Shown piece after piece: positions 1-11,644 of a DNA stretch of 64,000 nt. The notes beneath the pieces were generated by a model. It did not search any database, was not told where the DNA came from, and saw nothing but the letters and a program-made list of their open reading frames with translations. The translations under genes and the position numbers were made by a program. Position 1 is the first letter of the stretch, and every line of letters begins with the position of its first letter. The DNA is from Terebella lapidaria (lineage: Eukaryota > Annelida > Polychaeta > Terebellida > Terebellidae): assembly GCA_949152475.1 (NCBI GenBank), contig OX424555.1, forward strand, positions 12,604,868 through 12,668,867, given 5' to 3'.

Positions 1-309
1 TCCCGGAAAGATCTCATCCCTGGTCAATTAATCACCCCTATGGGTGCCCCCAGACAAGTGCTATAGTTTTGTCTGCGGTCAAGGAGCAGAAACCCGATAT
101 TTATATTTGATGTGAGTCAACAGTGGGAGCCGACACAGGACTAACGCTGAGACAAACCGCAGTGGTTCGGAGGTACGGCACTAATGTAGAGCTCGGTGAC
201 CCCACGGTAAAGATGTATACCCCATTACAGGAGTGTCACCGAATGTCCTATAAACCTGCCTGCACCTGTGCGCCATAACCGTGGTGTTACTACTCGCGTA
301 GCCCCACCA

Positions 310-475
310 TGTCATAATGCTATATGAGCTTACAGACAAGAATGGTCGCAAGCTCACATGTCACATGAAGAAGTCCACGTATGGACTCAAGTAAAGTGGT
401 CGGAACTGGCATGAGGTACTGTCAGAGTTCCTCAAATCAGAAAGGCTTGTTTTTTCATCTTGCCAGTCTCATGGG
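310..475 (+). mobile_element. Ty1/copia-like retrotransposon fossil, reverse transcriptase fragment
   Basis: The plus strand translates to text typical of the copia reverse transcriptase, with a YGLK motif followed by SGRNWHEVL and a leucine-rich stretch. Family members have this as the YGLKQS-type region of the polymerase. Only this short piece is recognisable. No LTR, protease or integrase was seen nearby, so this is a broken and probably old copy. The surrounding 1-310 and 480-750 hold nothing else I can identify. Confidence 0.55.
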
Positions 476-754
476 ATCGAGGAATTCCCCGGCGGCAATA
501 GCCTAGAAGAATAGCCTAAATCGCGTCAATTCCGCACGTGGCGATTAATATCCAGGTGCCGATATTCTGTGATAAAATCGTCAATCTGACGGATTCCATG
601 TGAACAGTCATGTCACTTATATGTGTGTAATGGTCGGGTACTTCGCTGAAAGAAAATTAGTAGGCTATGTAGCTTTAATTCGACGGATGTATGTGTTCGG
701 CTGTATAGTTATACTGTCATTCTCCCAACCAGTGCTATACGGGACAGGGATCAT

Positions 755-835
755 GTAATAATAATAACCTGTTCTTATATAGCGCTTCATCAACGGTACA
801 CACATTATCGAAGCGCTTCACAATTTGGAATTTCT
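755..835. repeat. 3'-end-like remnant of a LINE or SINE
   Basis: The segment contains a TTATATAGCGCTTCA block and, about 45 bases on, GAAGCGCTTCACAATTT. Paired AGCGCTT blocks of this type are common at the 3' ends of invertebrate LINE and SINE families. No coding part is attached. The assignment rests on motif memory only. Confidence 0.35.
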
Positions 836-1084
836 TCTCCATTCTTCTTCCCTGTCGAGACCAGTCAACTGTGTATTACACATACACTGGAACTGTGTAT
901 TTGGATGATACTCTATGATATTCCTCGTAACCTACTCGTTTCAGAATTTTCATTTTTTTATTGTGTGATTTGTATTTCGAAGAATCATTATTTATTTATT
1001 ATAGTAGATATGTACACCTTGCAGATACAGTTGAAAGGTTTACATTGGTTCGAATTAGCTGTTGGATCTCCTTGAGGTATGAAT

Positions 1085-1345
1085 ATGTGTATGGTACATC
1101 TTCATTCATTATATGGTACATCTCTTGGTGACCCTGAATTTGGTGACATTGGTGAAAGTCAGTGTCACTCTGAACCTGAACCTAAGATGAAGTTTGATGA
1201 AAGTCAAGGTTAAATTCAACACAAATGTGGGAATTGGTTCGTACAACAGAACTCTCTTGAAGATAGAGCTCAGAGTTGTATCATGAACATATAGGAAATC
1301 ATATACACACCACATATAACTTTGATGGAATATTCTGGTATACAT
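1085..1345. repeat. Dispersed repeat unit with GACCTTGAA-type text
   Basis: This holds one diverged unit of a repeat that recurs as arrays at 21860-22510 and 27900-28470 and singly near 52720-52840. Recognisable strings are TATGGTACATCTCTTGGTGACC and the GACCTTGAATTTGAC type that follows in other copies. The 78-codon open frame across it has no recognisable domain and is treated as chance. Confidence 0.5.
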
Positions 1346-1460
1346 AGGAGATAATAAATCATACGTAGGATATACTGTACTAAGTCATACGTATGAGGTA
1401 CTAGGTCATAAATATGGAATACTAGTCATACGTAGGAGATACTAATTTTACAATATACCC
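1340..1460. repeat. Short minisatellite, about 24-bp unit
   Basis: Degenerate units built on TCATACGTAGGAGATACTAA repeat about five times. The same motif is found in reverse orientation at 6940-7075, where it reads TCTCCTACATATGTGTTAG. The repeat carries no coding information. From 1470 to 2290 I see no gene or repeat that I can name. Confidence 0.5.
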
Positions 1461-2289
1461 AATACCGTGGTGGAAATACAAAACAATGTGCTCGCCATCC
1501 ATGTTTTCCATCTAACTTTTTTTCTTCTTCGACGAGCTTCATAAAAATGACACGTCATGTAAAATGAAAAGATTTGGTCTTTTTATGTTGTATTTAGTCA
1601 GTACATGTGTTCGTGTATTCATACACATCATCGGAGATTGTTATATTTCACTTGTATTCAACAGTCGGCAAACGAAGCTCGCATTGTTGTCATTAGCAGT
1701 TCACGATTACGAAGCGCCCGCGCTCAAACTGTCACGAGTTTTGCCCTTTCGAGGCATATTGTGGGGCCATCAGGGAATGTCTACAGTCCTATACTACTGT
1801 ATTAGACTATCTATGCCTTAATCTATTACCTACACCACTTGTTTTGTAGTAATACAACTCAAATCATTGTTTATTCCATAAAATAGTGCGTTAATCTGCC
1901 CAAACGGTAAACTTGTCGGCCATGTTTCCAGATCGTTTGTACTCGGCAATCTCCATACCGGGGTTGCCGAAGTGTATTTCTCTGTATATTCTTGCTCATT
2001 TGTACTATTTATTACTTTAACTGGTATTATTGTGTTAATTTACCCCTACGAGTATAATTCTACATGAAGGAACATGTATTTCACATTAATTCTCGCTCGG
2101 AAGCGTTGGCCAAGTTCGACGAGTATGCAAATAAGCTGCCGTTTCCCGTGATGCTTTGCGCGCACACTATGAAAGACTCGTCATACGGCGAGATATGCAG
2201 AGTGCTCACCGGAGATCACTCTGTTCACCAGAGATTCTGACAGATCAAAGCCACTTGTAATCGATTGCTGTATCAATCACGGTACGACG

Positions 2290-2850
2290 AGTACCTACCC
2301 CAAACTTCCATCATGAACTGGAAATAAATTTAGTTTATCATGCACTGACCTATAGTACATGTAAGATCCTGATGTTTTGATCACCCCAAATATATGACGG
2401 GTCACTGATGGGTATGACGCCATCCCCGCAATATTGTGGGGCAAGCCTGATGATGATGTATTCGACGGGTCCTGATGATAGAACCTTCCACCCAACTTAT
2501 TTGACGGGTCATATAGGATAAATATGACCACCCCATAGAATGTAGTTTATTGGCCTTGTACATAGATCTACCCCATTAATTTATTGGGTCACAATAGATG
2601 CAGATGATGATGCACCCCAAATTATTTCCGGGTCATATAGGATAAATATGACCACCCAGCTGGGTTATAGATGACTACCCCTTAGATCTAACGGGTCTGC
2701 TGATTTTCTTTTGGGTCAAGTGCATGATATAGATCCTTTTCTGTCAATAAGGATTATCAACTGATGTCCAAGTAATATTAATGAGCAACCCCGTGAAGTT
2801 ATCGGGTGCTACTCTGATGTGTTGATGAACCATTGATGAACTGATTACTT
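2290..2850. repeat. Array of ACCCC...GGGT inverted-motif cassettes
   Basis: About nine cassettes have an ACCC(C) block, 8 to 14 AT-rich bases, then GGGT(C). Most are followed by a linker rich in GATGATG or ATATAGGATAAATATG. Examples begin near 2383, 2494, 2571, 2613, 2652 and 2680. Each could fold into a small hairpin. Spacing is irregular, so this is a degenerate array and not a clean satellite. Related text occurs at 3960-4060 and 33940-34390. No open frame of interest crosses it. Confidence 0.5.
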
Positions 2851-2859
2851 ATTTGCATA

Positions 2860-4600
2860 CTGTATAGAACTGGCCACCGCGTAATTAAACCTAGTACTCA
2901 ATACCTGAATATTTAAAGACCTAGTAGCATGTCGATAAAAGTGCTTTTCATTTAGTCCATTATGAATAGTTAGCTGTAAATTCGAACGAATTTTACAAAT
3001 ACAATCAATGGGTTTCGAGATATTGAATCAAATAGGCGATCCTTCCGTAAATTGCCGAAGCTTTTGATCACGATTTTAGTATGGGTCACGTGGTTTGTGA
3101 CGTCATTTGAGGCAGTACTGAAAGTACCTGTAGCCAGCAAGGTAAACTGCATGTCGCATATTCATTCTCGTTGTGTATGTTTGACAATTCAAGTGAACGG
3201 GTGAGATGGTTGGAATACGGCATTTCTTGTCTTGATATTTAGAATCAGTACTATTCATTCTCCCAGAAGGGAGGTTTGTTGAACTGCAATATGTCCAGTA
3301 TTTGTTGGTTTTCATGTGTTTTCTTTTGAATCTCATGCAATTTGGAGTGGTTTTCTATCTTTGAGCTGACCGCCCAAATTACGTGTTTTACGTTTTTGGT
3401 CAGCCATCAAACCACATTTTGCCTCAACTGACGTCACGATTACGGAAACTGCCGAAGCTATTTTTTTCATCGGCATGAGAAGGCGATTGCAATACTGGCT
3501 CAATATACTCGATTATATGTCGCTGTTATTAATTACCAATTAACGCGAACATCTTTTTTATCACCAAATGTCCACAATGCCTTTATCTGAACAGGAATAA
3601 AACCATATAATGGTACCTTGCTACTATGACTTTAATATAATTTACTGGTGATAAATCTGACGCGTTATGATGTCCACTGCATGCAACTGTAAATACATGA
3701 TGATGTCTTATGCCTGAAAACCTGATGATTGATGCATTATGATTGGTACCGGTACATGATGATTGATGTGTGACTGTTTGATATGAATTTGGGAGTTCAA
3801 TAAAATATTGAATTGACATATTGCTTTTCTCGGACTTTCCCGGTTTTGTTTTGTAAACAATTTTTATTTGGATTGATCAACAGGACATGCCTATATAAAG
3901 ATCTTTCCGGTGAGAGGGACAAAATTAGTGCATCAAATATACAACAACAAGAAAATTAAACAAGGGCCCATGGGGCGCCGTACTCACCGAAGATGGGTAC
4001 ATATGGGTACATTATGACGGGCTTGTATTAATATACCCATCATAATGTACCCATCGTGAACATGCACGCGTGACTGACAAGTTACCTATATGCATATGGC
4101 ATTGTTTCGACTGCCAGATGGGTTTATCTTGGCACAAGTCTCTGTGATTCTAGGCCGAGCCTTTTGTCGAAAACAACAGAAATATCCACGAAATCAACGA
4201 GTTTCAAACCAAAACACTGTCCATTTTGCCAGTGTTTACATGGCCTACGTAGCTTTTGCAATGATAATTACGTTTTCTGTCTTTTTCATGACGTTTTGCT
4301 TGACAACCACAGAGAGTGCCAGTTTTTCCTGGCACTGTTCTCATGGGGGCAATGCATTCGGAGTGCCAGAATACACAATATTTCAGTCAATGAAATGCAT
4401 GGTGTTGTTAATAACTTGTTATTGTACTCTAGATCCAAATTTTTTCCTTTCAAATATCAAATTATATTATATTCTGATATTAACAGTAACATAGTACAGT
4501 ATCGCTTTGTAACTGGAAAACAGCACCCACCGTATCTCGCCTACTTATTCGGCACGCTTCAAATACTTGGAACATGTTCGTTCGGTGGATGCGTTGCTAT
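2860..4600. other. Gene-free stretch
   Basis: No gene is supported here. Two TGACGTCA palindromes (CRE type) lie at 3098-3105 and 3429-3436, each beside a diverged copy of the same GCCGAAGC-containing text. Around 3960-4060 there are repeated GGGTACAT and ACCCATC blocks that resemble the cassettes at 2290-2850. Overlapping open frames at 4090-4661 have no recognisable domain. Confidence 0.4.
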
Positions 4601-4636
4601 GCAACATCGTAAACATGCACGCGATCTGAGAAACCC

Positions 4637-4767
4637 GCGCATGCTATTGGCTGACTTGTAATTTGCATAATTTATGTACATACAAAGTTCTGCTGTGTAA
4701 TGGTAAACCCGCAAATGCTATTGGCTAACTGCGTAATTTGCATAATTTATGTACATACAAAGTATTG
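4637..4767. repeat. Two tandem copies of a 75-bp unit with CCAAT and octamer motifs
   Basis: The unit runs from AACCCGC through a TACATACAAAGT string and is repeated once at a spacing of 75 bp. Each copy has an inverted CCAAT box (ATTGGCT, first copy near 4646, second at 4720-4726) and an octamer ATTTGCAT (4661-4668 and 4736-4743). The octamer is the classical POU-factor site. No promoter or transcript start is visible nearby, so a regulatory role is only a possibility. Confidence 0.45.
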
Positions 4768-5339
4768 ATGTGTCATCCAGCACTCGGTAAATCAATACGG
4801 TGGTGAATCAATCTTGACAGGTTGTGAGACAAAAACGAACACATTTATTTGAATAATATGTCTATGATTTGGCCGCAAATTTGTGGTTGCCCGTCGGGCG
4901 ACTGCTCGTATTTGCTCACTTGCCCTCACCCAATTATTACTTGCCCCGGGAGGTCGGGAGGTCCTTAGTGTGGAGCCCTGCGTTCGCCCATCTCAGAACC
5001 CATAACACACGGCTGTCACGTCTATCATATCTCCCTCTCTCCGATCTTAGATACATGTTGGCGACTGGCGTTGCGTGCGGAAATTGTCCGACTCGACAAT
5101 TAAATTTGCAACTACGTCAACATGGATGCACTGAGAAATTCCAAAGTTGGCATATCGATAGAGGGAGCAGATAGGGCCAGACCGTGCCCCAAATGAAAAA
5201 AATCCGTCCCCATACAACAAAACGTGCCACGTTTGTGACATACATACATCCAAACATACACACGGTCGATCCCATATACTCACCTTCGGTGAGTAAAAAA
5301 TGAATCCACCACCACCATACAGCTGCAAGTACAACAATT

Positions 5340-5860
5340 ACACGAACACTAACAAAACCCATTTAGCAGAACATGAACTGGTTCATCAGAACAACATTCT
5401 GTATTTACAAATTCATCAATCAAAATTGTAATTGACCAGTAAGCAGTACGTGATGTCAAATATAAGAGTATTAACAATAATAACAGTAACTGATTATAGC
5501 TAGCGATAACAAAATATTGTTGATGACTATTAATATCCTGGCAGCTCAAAGGTCAGCCGCGGTAGGCTGCCTACCCAAGGACTACCAGAAACATAACAAA
5601 TCATACACCAATAAAACCCAGACAGCTGAATATGTACTGGCTCATCAGAAAAAAATTCTATATTTACAAATTCATCAACCAAAATTGTTATTAACCAGTA
5701 AACAGGACGTGAGTCAAATATAATAATAATATTAACAGTAGATAACAGAAAATGATTATAATTAGTGCTAACAAAATGTGATTGATGACTAGGAACATAC
5801 TAGCAGTCCAAAGGTCAGCCGCGGTATGCTGCCAACCCAAGGACTACCAGAAAAGATACC
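5340..5860. repeat. Tandem duplication of a unit of about 265 bp
   Basis: Two adjacent copies share TTTACAAATTCATCAA, CCAGTAA, and the block GGTCAGCCGCGGTA followed by CCCAAGGACTACCAGAAA. In the first copy the last block contains the perfect hairpin GGTAGGC-T-GCCTACC (5561-5575), which is degraded in the second copy. The open frames on either strand shift between the copies, so the sequence does not look coding. The stretch 4770-5340 holds nothing else that I recognise. Confidence 0.6.
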
Positions 5861-6039
5861 GAATCAGACTTTTTGGTAGTCAGTCTCGAAGCGACGGGTT
5901 TCCTTCATATAGCTTTGTATATAGGATATTTTGATATTTTCGTTCAAGGACATATTTTCATCACCAAATAACAATACATCAACGTTTAGGGACAAAAATC
6001 ATTTAACACGTTGAAAAGCGTTTGGCGAAAATCACTATA

Positions 6040-6760
6040 TTAAATACAATCAAAAAGGTAGTGTTTGGGGTCCTCACATGACTAACCACACTTACAATCA
6101 GGTCTATCAATGACATGTAAATTGTAGCATAAATGACCAATGCGCAATCTTGCACAATTAATATTAGTGAAGCGCTCCCCAACCATGTACCATGCTTTTT
6201 TTATTTCCTTACAAGTCACTTTTAATATGTTTCGAAATGCACCGCATGTCGGCAGATCTCTAATGTCAATTGGTAAAGAGTTCCATGCAGATATAGTGGA
6301 CGGAAAGAAGGATTTTCGAAAAGATTCCACTCGCGTTCGGAAGTTGGATACATTATGACGAGATCTTAGCCGATAATTCGTCCGTGCCTCAACAGACGAC
6401 GGCATAATATCAGTTAAATACGCTTGTGCCATGTTATTTTCGATCTTGTAGAAATAGCATAGTTTGTGCATGTTACGTCTATCGCCCAATAATGGCCACG
6501 CCATGTCCAAATATAGATTGCTAATGTTAGACCTTTCCGTGGCTCCCGTGACAATTCTTAAAGCACAGACTTTATCTATTTTTTGGAGATTATACTCATG
6601 AGCTCCTGCCCATACAACATCTCCATATTCCAAAATCGGTCGCACGAAAGAGAGATGAAATCTCTCAAGTGCTGATCGGTCGAGCTTAAACTTGAAGACA
6701 TTGATTATATCAAGACGTTTCATAGCTTTGGTGTAAATGCTATTGATATGTGAATTTCCC
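6040..6760 (-). mobile_element. Non-LTR retrotransposon (LINE) fragment, RT C-terminus and zinc knuckle
   Basis: The minus strand reads RSALERFHLSFVRPILEYG, then a region with YLDMAWPLLGDRRN, SFFPSTISAWNSLP and a terminal C-x-C-G / H / C zinc-knuckle-like motif. This order is typical of the thumb and C-terminal end of CR1/Jockey-type LINE reverse transcriptases. The upstream palm with its catalytic aspartates and the endonuclease are absent, so this is a 5'-truncated copy, as is usual for LINEs. An in-frame TAG directly after CKCG separates it from the EDPKHYLFDC segment, so even this part is inactive. Confidence 0.8.
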
Positions 6761-6939
6761 GGTTGAGAGAATATTCTTTGGAGAAAACTGATGATGAGAA
6801 TTAGGGGTATTTCACAGTGGTAGATAAAACTTCAAAAGTCAATGTGATGGCTGAGTGAGCCTTATTGATGCCGCTTCATCCTGACAAATGAAGAGAGTCG
6901 AGTTATCACAGTCGCTTGGTCATTACAATATGCTTCTAT

Positions 6940-7075
6940 ACGTAGTGAAATATCTCCTACATATGTGTTAGGATCTCCTACATATGAGTATGACATAGTA
7001 TCGCCTATGTTTGAGTTAGTACCTCAAACGCATGTGTTAGTATCTCATAAGTATGACTAAGTATATCATTAAAAA
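6940..7075. repeat. Short minisatellite, reverse-orientation copy of 1340-1460
   Basis: Units such as ATCTCCTACATATG and GTTAGTATCTCATAAGTATGA are the complement of the 1340-1460 units. Together they make a diverged dispersed family with a unit of about 24 bp. Confidence 0.45.
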
Positions 7076-7259
7076 ATTTACTTCACTTTTTTTGGCACGA
7101 GCGGGGCTCCATAGAATAGGCCTATTCATTAATCATCTATTTATTTACATATTTTCCCACTGTTCTCGATCACGTCACGTATAAAGTATAACGTATTTTA
7201 AGTGATAGAATCCGAGTTCGTTTTCTTATCTCCAATCCCAGTGATAGACAAAATTGGAA

Positions 7260-7680
7260 ATCTTGATGAATTTCATGGACCTCTGTTCATGGCTATAAGG
7301 AGGTAGATTCAAATATTCCGGAAACAGTGAGCATTTCCTGTCCCGCTTGTGGCTACCGTCATGAAATCCGAATACTTGCAAACAAGTTTTGCTGCCCATT
7401 TGTTATTGTAGCTAGACTTGATATACTCATCAACCAGATAGTGATTGTGCTCATAGCATTTCTTAAAAGCAGTTATTGGTCTTCGTAAACATATTTTTGT
7501 TGAATCAGCTGGGAGGCTATCTGGGCATACTATAATGTGTAAGTTGTGAAACAAACACACCATGTGCTCGCAATATAGGGGTATTGCTAACGCGAAATCG
7601 ACTATCGACTATGGGAAAACTAACATTAGGTCTAAATAGCTCGAATTGTAGACCAGTTTAGCATCTTCAACTGTGAGGTC
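7260..7680 (-). mobile_element. Retroelement fossil, C-terminal coding fragment (copy 1)
   Basis: The minus strand encodes a fragment with strings such as ITAFKKCYEHNHYLVDEY that match a second copy at 28695-29245. That copy contains STRLYDKRDDFNF and NFLFLSSNIPMSPAY. I associate this text with the region downstream of the polymerase in RT-bearing retroelements of marine invertebrates, but I cannot name the family with certainty. The element is broken, and no complete domain remains. Confidence 0.45.
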
Positions 7681-7700
7681 CTTGGGATACAAAGTATATA

Positions 7701-9330
7701 AGGGGCCGGTCATTACTTACTGGGTGGGGGGGTTGGATGGTTTTTCCGAGAAATGAGTTTTGAAAGTTTGACCCCCCCCCACCGATATTGAAAACCAATC
7801 TATGACCCCCCCCACCAAAATCCAAAATAAAAGTATGACCCCCCCAATCCCCATGTATGAATATAAGGCTATGCTTCACAATTGATGACAATTACAACGC
7901 ACCAGTATCATACGATACTTGAATGTTTTTTACGCTTTATTTACATTCCTATTGAAACAATTGTGACTTTTGTCGCAAATTTATGATACTATAAGGTCAG
8001 TGAATATTATGATTTGTGCTCTCCGTGTATCCACCATTCCTTCGCTTCAAGTGTGAATGCCATTACAACAATTATTACTTGTATGATACTAGCATATTCT
8101 TTTCCACTACACAAGCCATCGTTTCGGAGCCCACTTGAAACACTCAAGACCTAGGTCAAAGATGATTCAGTTGATTCCTTGACTCCGAAATTTTGATGGA
8201 ATGGAAAAAATGTATGAAAACCCTCACGGACTGACTGGACACCATAGCGAACTCGCGAAAAATACAGGGCTCTTCCACATATCATTGATGAGCAGGGAAG
8301 AATTGGTGGATCAGGCCATTCAGAACTGGTTTTTTTTCTAGTCTTGAATCAGGTCTGTGTTGGCTCTATGATGGGCTCATAATGTTCTGCCACCATCCAA
8401 ATCATGTGAGTCAGTTTCACTACCCGGGTCATCCGTGGGCAATCCAGGACTATTTGGCCATTCTGTGTGAAAAGGTCAATGTCTTTTACATGGTGGTTTG
8501 CGATAGTCCTGAGGTCTTCGAGGAATATCCTCAGTGGGGTCATGTGTTGACAAAATTTTGAGTGGAAAACCGGTCTGTGGTTCTGGCATGCTGGTTCGGG
8601 TTCATCGTAAGGGATAATATGTTGCTGAAGGTGGTATGGACTGGCTGATCCGTGGTTGGTTTGTGACAGGACCCTGCTGATCTGGGTTCATCCTTGCTGG
8701 CACCGTGTTCAGCTACATAGTGCTGCTCCGTTAGGTCCAAAGTTGATTCTTGGTGACAATGTTTCAATCTGAGTGATGAGCGTTGATCAATGCACATCAG
8801 GGCTCAGAATTGTCACTTATGGGTAGCCATAGGCTTTCAGATTTGCTCCCAGGCAATAGAGCTCTCGAGCCAATTGGCTGATGAAAATCGGTTTAAGGTA
8901 ATATTGAAATATGCTTCTAGGAGCCAATTGGCTCCTAAAAATTGTTGAATAGGAGGGAAATAGAGCCTTTGGCTCCTGGATAAAATTATAAATTTTGAGC
9001 CCTGATGGACACGGATTGCGGCGTCTCTCGATGTTGATGTTCCTGGATGGTCCTCTGCGGGATCCGGTTTCAGTGAGATTATGGTTTCACTGAAAATGTT
9101 CTGAAATTCCATCGCGTTCTCCAAACAGTCCATGTACTGATATTGAGTGAATTGTTTCCACCTAATTATCTAACTATTTTACTATTCAGATTTAACTCAA
9201 TTTCAAACTCCGACCCCCCCAGTCCCATCGAAAATAAAAGTATGACCCCCCCAATAATGTTGAAAATGAAAGTGTGACCCCCCCAGTTTTTACCCCCCCC
9301 CCCCCACCTCATAAATAATGACCGGCCCCT
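7701..9330. mobile_element. DNA transposon with AGGGGCCGGTCATTA inverted ends, 1.6 kb
   Basis: The left end begins AGGGGCCGGTCATTAC and the right end is its complement, GTAATGACCGGCCCCT with one difference. Both ends continue into runs of seven or more G or C separated by AAATAAAAGTATGA-type text. The interior carries minus-strand open frames (about 8349-8800 and 9010-9133) that do not match anything I recognise and are interrupted. Target-site duplication is not clear. A hAT-type MITE (8798-9004) is nested inside. The C/G runs could form G-quadruplexes on one strand. Confidence 0.65.
8798..9004. mobile_element. hAT-like MITE, 207 bp, nested
   Basis: The ends are CAGGGCTCAGAATT and its near-complement AATTTTGAGCCCTG. 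Flanking octamers are ATGCACAT (8790-8797) and ATGGACAC (9005-9012), matching at six of eight positions, which suits an aged 8-bp hAT target duplication. The interior has the palindrome GGAGCCAATTGGCTCC. There is no coding capacity. It interrupts a minus-strand open frame inside the 7701-9330 element. Confidence 0.7.
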
Positions 9331-10060
9331 AACATCCAAATATTCGCCAAACTTGGGAATACCCAGTGACTCGTCATCCATGTAACGGAAAGTGTAATTT
9401 TATAATTGTTCGTTTCTTGCAATTTCCTCACACAGATGTTTGCAAGAAACCTGATTTTGCCACTGACACTTTGATTCTGTGTTGATATTCCGTGAAGCCC
9501 GTAATCGGAGTAGTGAATGAGGACAACTAATGCACCTACTTCAGCATGATTAACATGTAGCAGACACACGGCATCATGAATTGACGCTGACGCCCAATGC
9601 GCTGAAAACTGTGTCGCATCGTGTGAAACGGACACTCGATCTGTGTATATTTGGGAAGAAACAACTTCACAATATTGTTGTAAAATCTTTGTTTTTCATA
9701 ATACTATCATCATTGTTATCATGAATTGAGCCGGTCTCATGGATAAAAGTATATACATTTTCACATTTTCCTACGTTAGGACGGGAAAGTCATGTTCGGA
9801 TAAGGTATGATTTTGGATGCAAACAATTATTTACACATACATGTATACCGGTATTTAATGTTATTGATTCCATTAATTTCGAGTTGTTTGAAGTGGACTA
9901 CATCAATCCATGTAATATTGTTATTTGCATCCGCCTCAGCGGCTGTATAGCAAACGCTCCAGGAAAATGCTTTGGCCGCTGCCATTTTGTTAGCCGTTCA
10001 ATATGCTGGAAGTTAAGAATACTATTTTATAGTATGAAACAAGTTAAGTGAAACAAGTTA
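9331..10060. other. Gene-free stretch
   Basis: No gene, RNA or repeat family is recognisable. A 108-codon minus-strand open frame at 9309-9635 starts inside the neighbouring transposon end and has no domain signature. Confidence 0.35.
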
Positions 10061-10260
10061 AGTCTGGGCCCCAGACCCCCGGCCCCTTGGGACTCGCTGC
10101 GCTTGCGCCTCGCCAATGGTTATGTGTACCCAGAATAGGGCTAGAAAGCACCAGCAAACGCCATAAAGCGTTGGGCTTCTGGGGCCCTTAAGTGGGCCCC
10201 AGACCCCCGTCCGCTTGGGACTCGGTGCACTCGTGCCTCGCTTCTCTCGGACCCTGTACT
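10060..10260. repeat. GC-rich direct repeat pair, GGGCCCCAGACCCCC
   Basis: Two copies of GGGCCCCAGACCCCCG are each followed by a CTTGGGACTCG-type segment, beginning about 10065 and 10194. They stand out as GC-rich islands in AT-rich DNA. They look like the tail of a dispersed repeat and have no coding potential. Confidence 0.45.
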
Positions 10261-10319
10261 GGGTATTGATTCCACGCCTCCCTAGGTCAACGGACCAATG
10301 AACCCTGGCTTATGGAAGT

Positions 10320-10560
10320 GGTGAATTTGAGGAAAGTTTGACGATCGTGTATGGGTGTAAGTTAACGGTCGAATCTTTCTAAAATTCTCACACAAAAATA
10401 CCTAGAAATATTTCAAGAGCGAGGTATTTTTCAGTTCTTTTATTTTCAATTTTTTTTTCAAAATGGCGGTCATTTTTGTTGAAAAATGGTCAATTTTGGA
10501 CTTTGGCGGCCATATTCTCAAAAACTGTCTGACCACTTTTAATTTGAGATTATTTGTTTC
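10320..10560. repeat. Dispersed repeat shared with 20690-20880 and 27420-27600
   Basis: The text GGTCGAATCTTTCTAAAATT, ACCTAGAAATATTTCAA and AAAACTGTCTGA recurs in both units of the segmental duplication further right. The repeat is non-coding. From 10570 to 11640 nothing else is supported. A C-x4-C string with a following aromatic at 11066-11281 was considered as a THAP finger and rejected. Confidence 0.45.
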
Positions 10561-11644
10561 AAAAGATTCCCCTCATATACTAGTACCTCTGTGACGTGTA
10601 TAAGTGTCATTGCTCTTGAATCGCCGGTTTGAATAAGAAAACAATTCTTCTGTAATAGTTTGCCTGGATATCAAATACGCCACTAAAGGAGGAGGGTAAT
10701 GTATTATGTGAATAATTGTCTATGAAAACTTCTACTTCTTAATTAAATTGATGTTCAAGTTTCAGTGTTTTCATCAGAGGTTCTGTTTTAGATTAGTTTA
10801 GATTATTTCTGATTGCTATATCACGATCATGATCACACGAATAAGCTCGCATAAAATGAATAGGAGAAAACACGTCAATCCATTTATTTCTATCGATATA
10901 GTTTTCACAGTTATTTTTTTACAGTTTTTGCACATCTTTCATTTCTCCTGAATGCATGTCAGTGTACATATATACATGTATGTCCGATCTCAAGAGGAAG
11001 TAGTAATTATGTAAATACACTGTTCGCAATGTGATGCTACTGGTGGATCAGCACCTTCGGCCCAATTGCCTTGCGTTGTTCCGTACTGCTACTCGTTCAT
11101 TGGAAACACACCATTTATTCCGTATCGCAACTTTTCAGTCCTGGTCGAATTTAGAGGTCCAAGAAGCACAATTTACTTGGACCGCACGGGCCACCCTGCT
11201 CGAGGCCTCATTGGCGCTGGTCTGTTGTTGCTTAGGCGTCCCATAACGTCGATCTCAGTGACTAGGCTATGTCCTCAATGACACGGTTATATTAAACCTG
11301 CGTATGGAATGCGACTATGTGTTTCGAAATCTACACTACGAAATTTTGACATAGTGCATATTATTTTACGTAAGGACGAAGCCTTCCCAAGAAGGTAACC
11401 CGATGTAGCACTTTCGACATTGGGTCAATGAAGTGATATTTGCCAAGACATTTCCAAGGTAATATGTGGGCTAAATTATTGAAAGTATTGCTTCGTGGGT
11501 GCTTCACTCACCCAAAAAGTAAAGCTTCAAATAAATTGTGGTTCATTCACTTCCACATGAGATAAGAAAGGTAAAGTCAAGTTCTACACAAAACCTCAAA
11601 TGATGTTCGCCGTATATTTGTTTGCGATCGTTGGATCAAGTTGA

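Noticed and set aside
2290-2850. CRISPR-like or box C/D snoRNA cluster
   Set aside because: The units are degenerate with irregular spacing, and there are no unique spacers or correct C/D box distances; the DNA is animal nuclear sequence.
4090-4661. Two overlapping open frames of 134 and 165 codons, one with a hydrophobic segment
   Set aside because: They overlap in different frames, lack any domain and lie beside repeats; low stop density is enough to explain them.
11031-11281. Possible THAP zinc finger (PCVVPYC followed by aromatic residues)
   Set aside because: The remaining THAP landmarks, including the distal Cys-His pair and the AVPTIF-type motif, are absent.
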